Shown here piece by piece: positions 1-11,714 of a stretch of DNA of 64,000 nt; position 1 is the first letter of the stretch, and the number at the start of each line of letters is the position of its first letter. The translations under genes were made by a program, and so were the position numbers. Below the pieces are notes generated by a model, which was not told the origin of the DNA, ran no database searches, and saw only the letters and a list, made by a program, of their open reading frames with translations. The stretch comes from Gerris lacustris. Its lineage: Eukaryota; Arthropoda; Insecta; Hemiptera; Gerridae. The stretch is from the NCBI GenBank assembly GCA_951217055.1, contig OX578284.1, forward strand, positions 45,390,967-45,454,966. Direction: 5' to 3'.

Positions 1-192
1 CATTTTAAGACTGGATTTGAATTCTACAGCTAAAGATTAGAACTTTTTAAACTCTAATTAACTTTTTAACTCTTCTAAATTTTAGCATGTTCTGGGCTCT
101 CCTGACGGTAAACTAATGCTCGGAGCGTAATATTTCCAGGAGTTTCAAAAGTTCTTATCTTTAACAGTAGAATTCAAATCCAGTCTTAAAAA
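1..192. mobile_element. foldback MITE, about 192 bp
   Basis: The first ~55 bases return as their reverse complement at about 140-192, so the segment is a small hairpin-forming element. The outer ~28 bp of each arm (starting CATTTTAAGACTGG) match almost perfectly. The centre (about 60-135) is unpaired and has no reading frame. The left arm coincides with the window edge, so its true end and any target duplication cannot be seen. Confidence 0.7.
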
Positions 193-944
193 TGTGGCTT
201 CTTATTCACTTTTTTTAATTAAGTAAATTTCACACACCTCTGCTATGCTAAGCACAGAAAATGTTCAGCATGTGTTTTGGAAGCGTCTTTTTAGCCATTA
301 TGGAACCCAAAAAAACGCATCTTTCTATCTAAAAGAAGGTCCTAATGTAACAACACCCTAAATCCACAAATATTTGTTGTATGCAATGCTATTATTTAAG
401 GTTTTTAAAACGTGATAATTATGAAGATAAAAAGCCTTGACTCCCTTTTATGTTAGTTTTCTACAGCAAAACCCTAAATCGCATGATGGCAGAGATACGC
501 TTTCAATATCGTTATTGCCTTTAAAAATTATTGGAGGTAAGCTTATGAAAGCCGCCCATGTGTATATACTTCTCAGAGTATTCTATATGTTTTCCCATGT
601 ATATTACGAACGATCATTATACGATGCAAAACAGCTTGAGCTTATTTTATTATGTTAGATTTGAACTTGGAGGAAGCTCGCAACTGCATTTTTCCTTTCT
701 GGATCTAAGCAGCATGTATATAAATAGAGAAATAACATGACAAATTTTGCCCCAGTTAAAGGCTCTTTTACACGCATCAGTAGGTAATCAAGTGATTAAT
801 TAATTTTTAAGTGAATTAATGTGTGCAAACAATGAATTAAGCAATAAATTGTCTGTTATTCACTAAAAATTAAGGTAAAATTTGGTTAATTGGTACTTGA
901 TTACTTATAATAATAATATTCACGTGGTAATAGCGTCATGCGCT
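193..944. other. AT-rich stretch, nothing recognised
   Basis: This is low-complexity AT-rich sequence with only short open frames and no coding character. No repeat shared with the rest of the window was noticed. Confidence 0.5.
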
Positions 945-1095
945 AGGCCAACACTATTTGGAGTTGAATTCAACTCTAGATAAAGTTACAACAACCCTTA
1001 ATGGGTTTTTTTATTTTTTTAGAGTTGATTTTACGCTAACAAGGGTTAAGTTTAGGCTACCTAGTTTTACAGCTACCCTAAAGGTCTTGGGGTGG
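945..1095. repeat. left array of AGAGTTG/CAACTCT words
   Basis: Short words related to AGAGTTG, CAACTCT and AACCCTT recur here. The same vocabulary fills 5090-5940 on the other side of the SAM-domain gene. The patch ends in a run of G just before the TATA box. Such mirrored subterminal word arrays are typical of the ends of large DNA transposons, but no matching terminal inverted repeat was found. Confidence 0.4.
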
Positions 1096-1104
1096 GGGGG
1101 TACC

Positions 1105-1142
1105 TATAAATACGTCCCCACCCTTTTTTCAAGACATCAGTC
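1105..1142 (+). promoter_or_regulatory. TATA box and initiator of the SAM-domain gene
   Basis: TATAAATA lies at 1105-1112 and an arthropod-type initiator TCAGTC at 1137-1142. The presumed +1 A is at 1139, about 34 bases after the start of the TATA box, which is slightly long but acceptable. Transcription from here gives a 5' UTR of about 270 bases before the ATG at 1408. Confidence 0.55.
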
Positions 1143-1407
1143 TAGTTCACATCACAGTTCGGTTTGGTAAAACTCCAATGCTCACGCTACGGCCTCAATT
1201 AACCTATATTACTAATACTAGTATATTTATATTTTACAAAATTTTCCGTCACAGTTGTTTTAGAAGCAATATACTTAGTTGTGCGTTCTTACTTAAGCAG
1301 TGGCTACTTTTCTTAAAACCGTGAGTTAACTTTTTAGCAGTGATCGAATATATTATAGTTTTAGTTGAAAGGTTTATAAGTGTTGTGCAAAAGAATCGGT
1401 AGTTAAT

Positions 1408-1680
1408 ATGGATGACTTACTCGTTCTCTGGGGATTTCCTCATTTATTAGAGAACTTTAAAGGTACGTAAATTAAGAAATTAATAATTTAAAAAGAATTT
1501 TAAAAAAAATTAAAAAACACAATAATATTTCCCTAATTTCCTTTTTTAATATTTTTCAAATATTTAATTATTATTTTTAAATATTATTCTTAAGGCTATT
1601 GGCCCTGTGCAAATTAAATTACTTCCTAAAGCACATCAACTTATAACTTTTGAGTAGTTTCCTTATAAATCTTAACTACT

Positions 1681-1722
<42 letters not shown>

Positions 1723-4238
1723 ATTATTATTTTTTTTTTTTTTGCAGACATAACAAGGAATTTCATCCCTGAATTGTTGAAGTCGGATTTTGCACTTAAA
1801 CAATTAGTCCCAAATACAAGGGACAGAATTGTTTTACACAACAAATTATGTAAATATTTGTCAGAGGATAGGACAGTATCAATCAATGCACCAAATGAAA
1901 GTGATGTAAGTCTACAATGTTATAATTTTAAAACATATATATAAAAATGTTATTTTTAATTTTTCAAAATTAAATTAATTGATTTTAATTTTTTAAAATT
2001 TGATTAATTGATTTTTTTTAATTTAATTTATTAATTTTAATTTTTATAAATTTAATTTATTCATTTTAATTTTAATATAAATTTATAAAGTATTGACTTT
2101 TACATTTAACTTTTTACATTTAAGTATTTTTTTTCTTACATTTAACATTGCTTAAAGTTAGTTTTAATTTAATTTATTCCTATTTCGGCTCATCATATCT
2201 TACAATTATCCGATTTGCTTGCAATTTTTTTAATCGGTTCCTTATTTCTTGTTATATCTACGGTTACATTTGCCTTCTACCATATCATATAATAAAATTT
2301 ACTTCAATTTAAACATTAATTATTTATGTTGGATTGTTAACAGGCAATCATCTTGAATGAATCTCTGTTGATTTCGGATGAGTGTGGCACCACTTCACAA
2401 AGGAACAGTGATCAACTATTAACTTTTGAGGTGTTAGATGTACCGGTAGGAGTTGATGACACTTTAATTGACGTTGATGGAGCACTTATAGGCAAATGTA
2501 CTGATCCTGTAAGTAGTGTTTTTAAAATATTATTTATTTTCCGTTTTATTTTTTACTTCATTTTCTTTAAAATTTTCAAATTTCTTGCATATGCATAAGA
2601 ACGTGTCACTTTGCTTGATTTTTTAATTAATCTGCACTTAATAAAATTTAAATCTCTCCACCATATTAATGATGTATTTCGATTTCATGTTACAGTTGGA
2701 TATAGACTTCAAGTTTATCTATCCGGACAAGGTGTACAAATTACTCTATGGTTGGCCGGACTTTTCGACAAAAGTAATCAAGATAGCAAAGGAGAGGGTA
2801 AAAGATAAATCCAGTCTGACCCTGTGGCAGAAAAAAACGATGATGAGAGTGAGTTTCATATTATTACATACTCAATGCAGTTTATATATTCTTATTATTA
2901 CTTACGTTTTCCCTTTTTAACTCCAAAATATGAAACAAGTGATGCACCCCAAACAAAACTTATAGATATTAAAAACAAAATTTATTTAATTAATACTTGA
3001 TTTTTCTTTTTACAGATGTAAAATTGTGTGCTACACTTTTACTTTTACCAGCCTTAATCTTACCAGGGAAGTCGGACACCAGAGAGGACATCGTCACAAA
3101 GAAAAAAGCCCAGTGTAAATTTTCTATCTCTGAGAGCCAAAACGCACTCGTCACTATCATCAAGGTAAAATTAGTTCTATGCTATTTTTAAGCGATGTGT
3201 GATTAATGATTAATGTCAGTGTCACAGTGTGGGGTCAGGTGGAGTAAATGTAAACAAAATTTTCATTTTTTAATTTGCTTTTCTGCTATCTAATCTATCC
3301 TGATAATTGAAACATTTTTGGATATACCAAACTACATTATATGGCCACCTTCTTATTTTTATTTATTTAAACAAATAAATAAATAAATTGAACCCAGTAA
3401 TAATTTTATGCTTGTAGTAACCTCTTGTTTACATTTACTCTGCCTATCTCGATAGATATATTATATTTAATAATTGAGGTTGATAACTTTTAATTAAACA
3501 TTTAAAAAGTAATTAATAATTTAGATTAATTACTGGGATGTTTGAATTATTAAACTATCACATTTCATTCCAAAAATAACATTGATATTAAATGGATAAC
3601 AAATGATTAATCTCATTAAAATATTTGTTTGTTGTGAAGCCCTTTAGGTTTTAAAGATAGGGTTTTTATTATTTTTATTAAGATAAATAATTTTTTCATA
3701 CTCCTTTATATGGTTTAAAACATTCACTCTCTCCTTTCTTCTTATAATTTAGCTACAATTCGCCCTTAACTCAAAGCTTCTATAGATGTTAATTATTTTT
3801 TAAGAATAATTATATTAATCATTATTATGACTAGTGAGGTTAATAAAAGTAACACTACAATATTGTCACCACAATTTTATATTTGTGTAAAAACAATAAT
3901 ACAATATAAATAAATAAATAAATACAATATAAAATTGTGGTGACAATATTGTAGTGTTACTTTTATTAACCTCTCTAGTCATAATAATGAAGTGCTACCA
4001 CAAAATCTCGCTCAAAACAACCAATTATATATTAATCATTATAAGTGCTCTGAAGGGGGGGGGGGGGGGGGGGGCGTTGTATTAACTACAACACCGCATG
4101 CTATTACAGTAGCTATAATAATTTCTAATTTTTGTTTTGTTATTTGTTACGCAGGCTGGTAATGAACTGAAGGAGGTGATCAAAAAGAAAAGGGAGGAAG
4201 CTTTAAGCAAAGGCCAGACTCTATACAGCCTTACTTAG
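1408..4238 (+). CDS. six-exon gene for a 255-residue SAM-like-domain protein
   Basis: Exons are 1408-1462, 1748-1905, 2344-2508, 2696-2852, 3016-3164 and 4155-4238, giving 768 coding bases. Most junctions are GT-AG with good consensus (gtacgt, gtaagt, gtaaaa). The N-terminus (MDDLLVLWGF, then ELLKSD and LKQLVPNTRDRI in exon 2) has the pattern of a SAM domain: LL..W, a helix, then L..L.P..R..L. Exon 4 carries a YPDKVYKLLYGWP segment, exon 5 a hydrophobic leucine-rich stretch, and exon 6 a lysine-rich helix. This layout recalls short members of the expanded SAMD3-like proteins of animals, which are often found near transposons; that link is from memory and is not proved. The start is the first ATG after the promoter. 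At the exon 4 end the consensus donor (gtgagt, 2849) would put an in-frame stop immediately after the junction. Frame is kept only with the weaker donor at 2853. Intron 5 is invaded by a foldback element and a G tract. Function unknown; probably a protein-protein or RNA interaction module. Confidence 0.6.
1685..1718. repeat. (TA)n microsatellite in intron 1
   Basis: A simple TA dinucleotide run, continued by TTA triplets and a T tract, lies just upstream of the exon 2 acceptor. The T tract probably serves as the polypyrimidine tract. Confidence 0.9.
3820..3990. mobile_element. foldback MITE in intron 5 of the SAM gene
   Basis: Arms at about 3820-3880 and 3927-3990 are reverse complements with only a few differences over ~62 bp. 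The loop of about 45 bases contains a (TAAA)n-like run. The word TATATTAATCATTAT occurs next to the left arm (about 3811) and again at about 4028, so a larger unit may have duplicated its target. Confidence 0.75.
4056..4074. repeat. poly-G tract
   Basis: About 19 consecutive G bases lie in otherwise AT-rich intron sequence. It is one of five such tracts in the window (others near 30110, 32755, 42057 and 53946). Confidence 0.9.
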
Positions 4239-4240
4239 TC

Positions 4241-4440
4241 TTTAAAAAAAAAATCATTCTTGTATTGTAATACTAATTATATATTATAAATGCAAATAAT
4301 TAATTTTAATATATCATGTTCTATGTAATTATTTTTTTTTAATTCACTTTTTTTAAAAAAAAATCTTTCTTGTTTTGTAATACTACATATTTATTATAAA
4401 TGCAAATAATTAAATTTAATGTATCATGTTCTATGTAATT
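4241..4440. repeat. tandem duplication after the SAM-gene stop codon
   Basis: A ~90-bp segment beginning TTTAAAAAAA and ending CTATGTAATT is present at 4241-4330 and again at about 4352-4440 with few changes. It makes up the 3' flank and probably part of the 3' UTR. No clean AATAAA was seen close to the stop codon. Confidence 0.75.
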
Positions 4441-4821
4441 TTTTTTTTTTTTTTAAATATATATTGCTTTGTACCATATATTTATTTCTTTGAATTCATC
4501 TACTTCGGAAAAACCTTTCCCTTATATGTGATTGCAATGAGTAAATAATGAAGCTTCTATGTATATTCAGTAACTGTACACGATGATGATTTTATTACTT
4601 CTAATAACTTTTTAACTTTTTCCATTAAAAAAAAAACGAAATTATACGTAAAAGCTTTGTCATTTCCTCAGTGTTGTCACATTTAGCAAGCAAAGGCTAC
4701 AATAACTTAAAATTGTAACCCTTGCTTACTTTATGGCTTGTTTAACTTAGTTCCATTATAGGAATTTAAATTAAACAAATATCAAAAGGCTGATACTCAA
4801 AGAGTATAATTATCTATATTA

Positions 4822-5050
4822 TACTCTTCGATATGAGTCCCTTCAACTCTAAGAGCTTTCTCTTTCCAAGGAAAAGCATGTCCTTGGGAACGTATCTGCT
4901 GGGATACTCTTTGAATCATTAATCAACATTAAACAAAAATAAATGTTGATAAATGATTCAAAAAGTGTCCCAGCAGATGCGTTCCCAAAGACATGCTTTT
5001 CCTTGGAAAGAGAAAGCTCTTAGAGTTGAAGGGACTCATATCGAAGAGTA
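4822..5050. mobile_element. 109-bp-arm hairpin element
   Basis: Arms 4822-4930 and 4942-5050 are nearly exact reverse complements around an 11-bp loop. Matching over more than 100 bp implies a young foldback insertion or a recent palindromic duplication. The arms contain one AACTCT/AGAGTT word, like the flanking array. Confidence 0.85.
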
Positions 5051-5089
5051 CAAGTGACACTATTACAGTGTTGGGACAACCTCTAATAA

Positions 5090-5940
5090 GAGTACAAGGA
5101 ACACTACGTAGAGTTGTAAGAACTATATGGAGGGGTTGAATGAACACTACAAGAGTTGTAAGAACTATATGGAGGGGTTAATGGAACACTACAAGAGTTA
5201 TAAGAACTATATGGAGGGGTTGAAGGAACACTACAAGAGTTGGGAAAAGGAATGTAGAGTTTGTATCAACTCTAACGTGGGGTTGCATTAACTTCAAAAA
5301 TGGTTACGGGGACCACTGCAAGAGTTGAAAAAAAGAATATATAGTTTTATCAACTCTAAAGTGGGGTTGTATAAACTTTATGAATGGTTATATGGGCCAC
5401 TGCAAGAGTTGAAAAAAAGAATATATAGTTTTTACCAACTCTAAAATGGGGTTGTATTTACTCCAGAAGAAAAATTAGAGTTGTTTCAACTCGAACTCTG
5501 CTTTGTAAAAACGTTAATAGAGTTCTTATAACCCCATAATAAAGGGGTTGTTAACACGCTTGTAGGGTTGTTACAACTCCTAAAGGTTGTTAAAACCCCT
5601 TTAGAGTTGGATCATACCCTAAAAAAAAGCTTGGGGTTGTATTTAGAAAACAAAGTTAGAGTTATTTCAACTCTTAAGAGTTCATACAACTCTATTGATT
5701 GTATTGCTGTAACTCTACAACGGTTGTTTGAATGCTATAAGAATTGATTCAACCTTAAGAGGGTCTTAGAGTAAATTCAACTTTTCAAAAATTAGAGGAT
5801 TATCAACTCTAGTGAAGTTGAGTAAACCCCGGCAAATTTTAACTCTAAAAAAATGTTTTATAGACTCTACAAGGATTGGTGGTAATTGAACCCCTCAGTA
5901 GAGTCGGCGTATAGCTTCAAGCGTTGTCGTTACTCTAGAT
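5090..5940. repeat. right AGAGTTG array with 42-bp tandem repeat
   Basis: From about 5100 to 5245 a 42-bp unit (core GAGTTGTAAGAACTATATGG) is repeated, with units starting near 5111, 5153, 5195 and 5237. Further on, longer units of about 83 bp carry AGAGTTGAAAAAAAGAATAT. The rest to 5940 is a loose scatter of AGAGTTG, CAACTCT and GGGGTTG words. The same words occur in the short array left of the SAM gene. Confidence 0.6.
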
Positions 5941-7378
5941 TTTTTTCCGTGTGGTGACCCAACGTTTAACACATATGTGATATGAAGACACACAAATATT
6001 TTTGTCACGTTTCTAAAATGGTGGCCATTTTACCCCCAAAGTAACCAAATAAGTGCATACCTAAGATGCTAAAGGATAATATGCACCTCTTGCTCCCCCA
6101 AATTACAACTGTTATACATATTTTAGTAAAAAAAAATAGGAAAAATGAATTTTTATGACCGAAGAAAATCCTTTTAGTAGCTTGCTGGCAAGTACTTGAC
6201 AGGATTTTTAAATTCATTTTTCATTTAAACAATTACAAATATATACATTTTGGAATTTAAATCAGCCAAAGCTGTGGATTTTTAAGTATTTATAAGTAGG
6301 AGGGAGGATAATTTTAATTTTAATAGAATACATTTTGAAATGGTTTAATTTTTTATAATTTATTCGTCAATGTATTCACAAAATCTTCGACACGATCTCC
6401 ACCGGAGGATTATCTATTTAAATACATATAATATGGTTGTCATCATATAATACAAGTTGCCATAAAATAATTATGGCTAACAAGTTAAAAAAATATTACT
6501 AACTCGTAAATATTGCCTTAATAACACGAATTCATTTAAACGTTAAATAACCTGTAATTTTTTCAAAAATATATATTTTTTTATTTCCGCACAATTTACA
6601 CCTACGAAAATGTTAAAATGTAAACATAGAAAAAAAACCCTGATTTTGATTAACCGCTATAAAATTGACTACTTTTGGACCCAAACAACAAAAAACGTCC
6701 CAACCAAAACCGATTGATTTTCTTCGAACAACAAACCAAACAAAAAATCATTTGTGTTTCATTCCACGAATAAGCAAACCAATTCATATAAAAACGGTAG
6801 GAGAGTAAAGGTTGGGTTGTCATCGGACAAAAATAATATATTGATGAGGCCATTCTTCTTCCTGGGGGAGGAACAGTACTTTAGAAGCAAGTCTTTTTAG
6901 AGGTCTTTAGGGTGCCAAAGGTATCCTAAATAAGGGTCAAATTAATAGAGCTCCGCCTTCTACCTTGTTCAGAAGGGTCTATTATAAACTTGGGTGTTAC
7001 ATGTGAACCTTTTTATAGACTTTAAGGTTTCTCCTCAAGGCATTTAAGGGTCCGAAGGCACTAATAGTCCAAACTAAACTATACCCTTATTATCTTTTTT
7101 TTCCTGAACTTCTAAACATCACCTGTCCGAAATCACGACGTTCTTCTTCCTCTTAACAAGCTTGATTTAATTACATCCTATACTAAACGATTGTGTTTTT
7201 TTGTTTTTTTTTAATGGATACCTCTCTTCTGCAATACAGGATGGGATGAAAAAAAACGGTCACAAATTAACCTTTGTAAAGAGGGCCCAATCAAGAAACA
7301 TCTGCTAAGAAAACTTAAACGCAACCGATACAAAACTGTTAAAATATGTTTAAAAGATGGAATGCAAAAGAAAAGAAA
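5941..7378. other. AT-rich stretch, nothing recognised
   Basis: No coding character, transposon ends or tandem repeats could be supported. The open frames here have no recognisable motif. Confidence 0.5.
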
Positions 7379-7600
7379 TTAATAAAGAAAAAACTCTGAA
7401 TTTCGTAACCTTCCGCAGTTAGATCGTTTAGTTCTATTTTCTATTACTTCCAGTAGAGAGCACTTCTCGTTGGCTGTAGGCACCGAACGACGCGACGTTT
7501 CGACCCTAATACCAAAAGCATCATCATGTTGACGGAGCTGAAGCATCGAATTAGCTGCAGGTGATTTTTTTAAGTGGCTAACCAAATATTGATTACACAT
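7379..7600 (-). other. retroelement-like scrap with TCGAAACGTCG motif
   Basis: This patch is richer in G+C than its surroundings and has a 73-codon frame on the minus strand. At 7491-7528 the minus strand reads TGATGATG, a short arm, then GGGTCGAAACGTCGCG. Related motifs occur at about 29120, 30030, 45459 and 58953-59185. In my recollection such motifs are common in the terminal repeats of Penelope-like elements. The frame itself is not recognised. Confidence 0.3.
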
Positions 7601-8159
7601 AAAATGCGATTAGCCAAAGTTGGGTTAAACCAAATAATTATTTCAACCGAAGAATGACCAAAAAGACCGATGATATTTAGGCTTCCATTCTCCGTTTCTT
7701 GTACTAAAGTAATTCTATTTTACCTTTTGAAGACACTAATGGAGACCTTTGAGATCGACATTGGGGATTGAAAAGAAATGTGTATAGGTGCCTATATCAA
7801 AACGTCAATAGTAAATCAAAAAGAAAATTAGTCCAGTTCTTTGTTAAGTTTTGTCTGTTGGTTTTGATGATCCGCTGAGGTTTAAGCATTTTAACAGCTG
7901 CTTATTACGTGACTGATATTATTTTCTTTAGAGCAAGCTATTTTCTAAACGATCTCTTATATAGTACAGGACGTAATAACAAATGTATAACTATAAGTCA
8001 TTTATAAAAGTGTCGACTTTTTTAGAATGGAATAAAAAAAAGAAAGAGTCATAAGGATCTCTTTAGTAAATATAATTCCGGCTCGTTAAGCCTATCTGGA
8101 GAGTTTATAATGTAACAAGATACGTCTAATATGTTTATTATAAGTTGGAAGTATATTAG
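7601..8159. other. nothing recognised
   Basis: AT-rich sequence without a supportable gene or repeat. Confidence 0.5.
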
Positions 8160-8463
8160 GACTGAGTTGGACTGGAGTAAGAGAGAGAGAGACGAAAACG
8201 TGATGCTGGAGCAGCGCTGTGTATGATAATATTTTAATAATGATCAGCGTGAGGTTCGAAGCGTCTGTTGTGTTACTTGCCTGACAAGTATAATAAGATC
8301 GTCTACATGGGAGAACCCAAAACGGAGATTGATGGAGACGAGGCTCTCGGCTTCGAGAGATTGTTTTATCTGATGATGATTCTGCAATAAAATCCTCGAC
8401 TTTTAACTTGAGACAGATTGAGACACGGAGGAGAAGGAAGTCCTGAAAAAAAAAATCTATGGT
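8160..8463 (+). other. possible untranslated or first exon
   Basis: This is a GC-richer, purine-rich patch ending in ATG followed at once by a strong donor site (GGTAAGTCCC, about 8460-8469). A 27-codon frame begins at an ATG near 8308 and stops at a TAA. It could be a first exon whose start codon is split from the rest by an intron, but no following exon was identified. Evidence is limited to composition and one donor site. Confidence 0.2.
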
Positions 8464-8469
8464 AAGTCC

Positions 8470-9480
8470 CTTCTTATTCTAGAAGAGTTAATAAAGTCAT
8501 TGAGTCATTCTTAGAGTCGGGTGTTTGGGGAGTGGTTATCCGCGTACAGATCCAAGCCATTAGAATATTGTCCCATCATTATCTGGGTTCTTATACCATC
8601 TACTTGAGACATTAAAACCACTAAGGAAATACGATCTTTAGTCATGATTAACCAACAACAAGAAGAAAAAAAAATCTATCTCTGAGATATATCTCTTTAA
8701 TATGAGACGCAATTAACATTACAGGTCGATTGCAAAAAAAGAAACAAGCAAGAAAAACAATTTGTTTGAAACGCTTAGTTTATATTGAATTCTGTTCTAA
8801 TCACTTAGTAAGAATCAAGTCATGACCTCACACAACCTGTTACAACACATCTTACTGAACAACCTCCGTTTAGAACATAATCTGATCTGCAAGTTAGTCT
8901 CTCGTAGATACTGCATTTCAATCTCTAGTTCTGCAGATGCGTAGGTTCTATCCAGCTATAGTAGAGTTGTATGAGGGACCAGCCTTTCAGTGGCAACTGC
9001 TTATCTTTGAATGCATATCCCGACGATCCGTTTCTACTTTCGGAAGCATTTACAATGATTACATTTACTTTCACTTAAAACAACATAATGTAACTAATTG
9101 AAATTGCTTTTATCAAAAATTTAAAAATTTTATTATAAACTAGCCGATTAATCTTAGGTGTAATGCTTAGGGACCTCAGAAGCGCTAAGTATTGATCCAT
9201 CAATTATGATTTGATGCTGACCCAATCTGCAACATAGTATATACAATCCATTACAATATAGTTATGCCTAACTTTTACAATCCAAACTTTTGTAGTCTTG
9301 TCTACCCGCTAAACCTTTCTTCTCATCAGAGAAACAAATTGCCCTATTCTTATTAAAAAATGTCCCACACCTAAAACAATCCCTTCTCCTAACTAAAATA
9401 CATATCCTACAAACAACCTTGTTTTGTGAGACGTCTTAAATTTTTTCCGACTTAAGAAGTTGTCTTCTTGTCCCTCTTTT
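8470..9480. other. nothing recognised
   Basis: AT-rich stretch with no supportable gene, repeat or signal. Confidence 0.45.
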
Positions 9481-9489
9481 CTCCGCGTT

Positions 9490-10144
9490 AAGTCTCATCG
9501 TTCGTTAGAAGCTCCAAAGTACGTAGCTGTGCACGTACTTGTGTACGTACCTCCCTCATCTGTGCAGCCTGCTCTAGTGGTAAGATTGTCAAAAGAACTT
9601 CCTGTAGCGTAACCGACTTTATAGACTGAACTCTTATGATTTCTTTCTGCCATTTCGTCAGGTTTAATCCTATTACTAACAAAACTCAAAGGCGCTCATT
9701 AAGTCCTTTTCAAAATAAAGCTACGCAGCGAAGCACTTTTAAGTCGCGCTAAAAATTTAACTCCCGTTCCTTTCTAAATTTCTGCAGAAAGTTCTTTTTC
9801 TTCAGCCAAATAAATGCCGGTTCTACATAAAGTTGGTTAATACCTGTTTAACAGCGTCAAAATCTGTATTCTCTAAGTCTGAATTCGAGAAGTGATCCAT
9901 TACTAATTACTAGGGGTATTTGAAACCCCTCCATGTGCCCACTTTGCACATCAACATTTTTCTTTTCAAGACATCGTATTTCGTTCTCCCTCTAAGCCTG
10001 TACATCCCATTCCATCTTGAACTTGCGAATATAGTACTCCCATGACACTTTGGATTGATCAGAAGGATCGAAACGAAACTTTGATACAATACTTTGATTT
10101 TCAAGTGCATTTTCTTGTGAGTTGTCTTCCTATTCCTTATTCAT
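9490..10144 (-). pseudogene. probable degraded retrotransposon gag fragment
   Basis: The minus strand from an ATG at 10144 reads as protein-like sequence in changing frames, interrupted by several stops and at least two frame changes. The best part has the pattern FRFDPSDQSKVSWEYYIRKF, which resembles the F.P..P..W..Y..R block of LTR-retrotransposon capsid proteins. A second start-like stretch opens at 9900 and ends early. The downstream part (9490-9690) is open in two frames with an acidic, Gln/Leu-rich helix in one. No zinc knuckle, protease or polymerase was seen on either side. It is a dead fragment if the assignment is right; the call rests on a single motif. Confidence 0.3.
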
Positions 10145-10149
10145 ACCTC

Positions 10150-11135
10150 TTCGCCGTATCGCCTCATTATATCCTTAGTTATATTATATCCTATTATATC
10201 CTTATCGCCACGAATGTTTCAATCTTCTTCATGAAAAAAGCACCTTTATTTTGTTTGAAGAAACGACTTTAACTAATAAAAAAAACTCCTGAGGATACAG
10301 CAATAAGAATAAACAGTTTCAACATATTTAACTGACTCCTAAGGATGGTCTAGATATTTGAAGAAGGGAATACTGGAAGCAAATATTGTATTTAATCCTG
10401 GTACTCTCCTAATTTGTTACCCACCATAACAGAAAAGAAAGCAGTAGGTAACAAAGTAAAAAACGCGCCCCGATTATGCCTCTTTTTTGCCTATCTATCT
10501 TGTTCGGCTTATTTTGTAAAATAATGATAAAAGACAATTATCAACCATTTTTATTCATCAAGCAGGCTTCATAATAAAAAATTCAATAAAGAACAATCCA
10601 AGAATGGCAAAAAAAAAAAAATACTTCACATATAAGTGTAAAAATAATTTGGCTCTTATCTTTCATCTCCCTAAATATTCTTAACATATTTTATAGTAAG
10701 TGTGTTTTCAAGGATGTTAATACAGGATATTATAAGAATATTTAGCAGATAACAAAAATTTACTTTCCATTTTTTTGATAATTTATTATTAAAAAATTAA
10801 ATTAATTTACTTAATACACCATAAAATAACAAGTTTTTTTTATAAAAAAAAATATAAGATAAAATCAAGGTACGAATAAGCCAGCTACTAAGAAAAATAT
10901 ATCTCATAATGTTCTTTATTTCTTCTTTTATTATTTAAAAGTTATTAATTTTACAAAATATTTGCCGAAGAAAAAATTCGACACAATTTTATATCTTAAA
11001 TTATTAGAAAAACCTTTAAAGAATCTGTTAAAATTTATAAATATTTCTTAATGAGATTAAATTTAATACAGCTTTACCGGTGAATAGCTGTCAGCTTCAG
11101 ATTGTAAATATAAATTATAACTTTTTAACGCTAAT
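10150..11135. other. nothing recognised
   Basis: Very AT-rich sequence with (TATCC)-like words near 10170-10205 and no supportable gene. Confidence 0.5.
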
Positions 11136-11163
11136 ATAATATATATATATATATATGTATATA

Positions 11164-11238
<75 letters not shown>
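11136..11238. repeat. (TA)n microsatellite
   Basis: About 100 bases of nearly pure TA dinucleotides, interrupted around 11157-11170. The tyrosine/isoleucine frames through it are artefacts. Confidence 0.95.
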
Positions 11239-11240
<2 letters not shown>

Positions 11241-11244
11241 CTTG

Positions 11245-11630
11245 TAATATAAAATTGAATCATTAAAACACCATTTCCGGAGATCAGAATCAATTTTTGG
11301 GTAGATTATTTTCTTCAAATACCTTATTTTAAGAGGTTTAATTCTTTTGAATCAAGCCCACTATTTAAGATTAAGCAGGAAGATATCTAAAGTCCTAAAA
11401 TATTTTATAGACTTGTACGAGATATTCCCAACAACACATTCTTATATTTACAACTTTATTTAGCCTGATCTGTTGATTATCACTGATCATTAACCTTTAA
11501 TAAATTTTGCACAAGAAGCTCTTTTATTAATTCTTTTTTTTCTTTAAGTTTATTAAGTTTTTTTTGATAACTAAAGAGGGTGAAATGTGTTATTTTTTAT
11601 AACACCAGAAGTGTTTTATAAATTTATTCA
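11245..11630. other. nothing recognised
   Basis: AT-rich spacer between two TA arrays. Confidence 0.5.

Positions 11631-11710
<80 letters not shown>
11631..11710. repeat. (TA)n array left of the ribozyme island
   Basis: About 75 bases of TA dinucleotides directly abut the GC-rich hammerhead island that begins at 11711. Confidence 0.95.
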
Positions 11711-11714
<4 letters not shown>

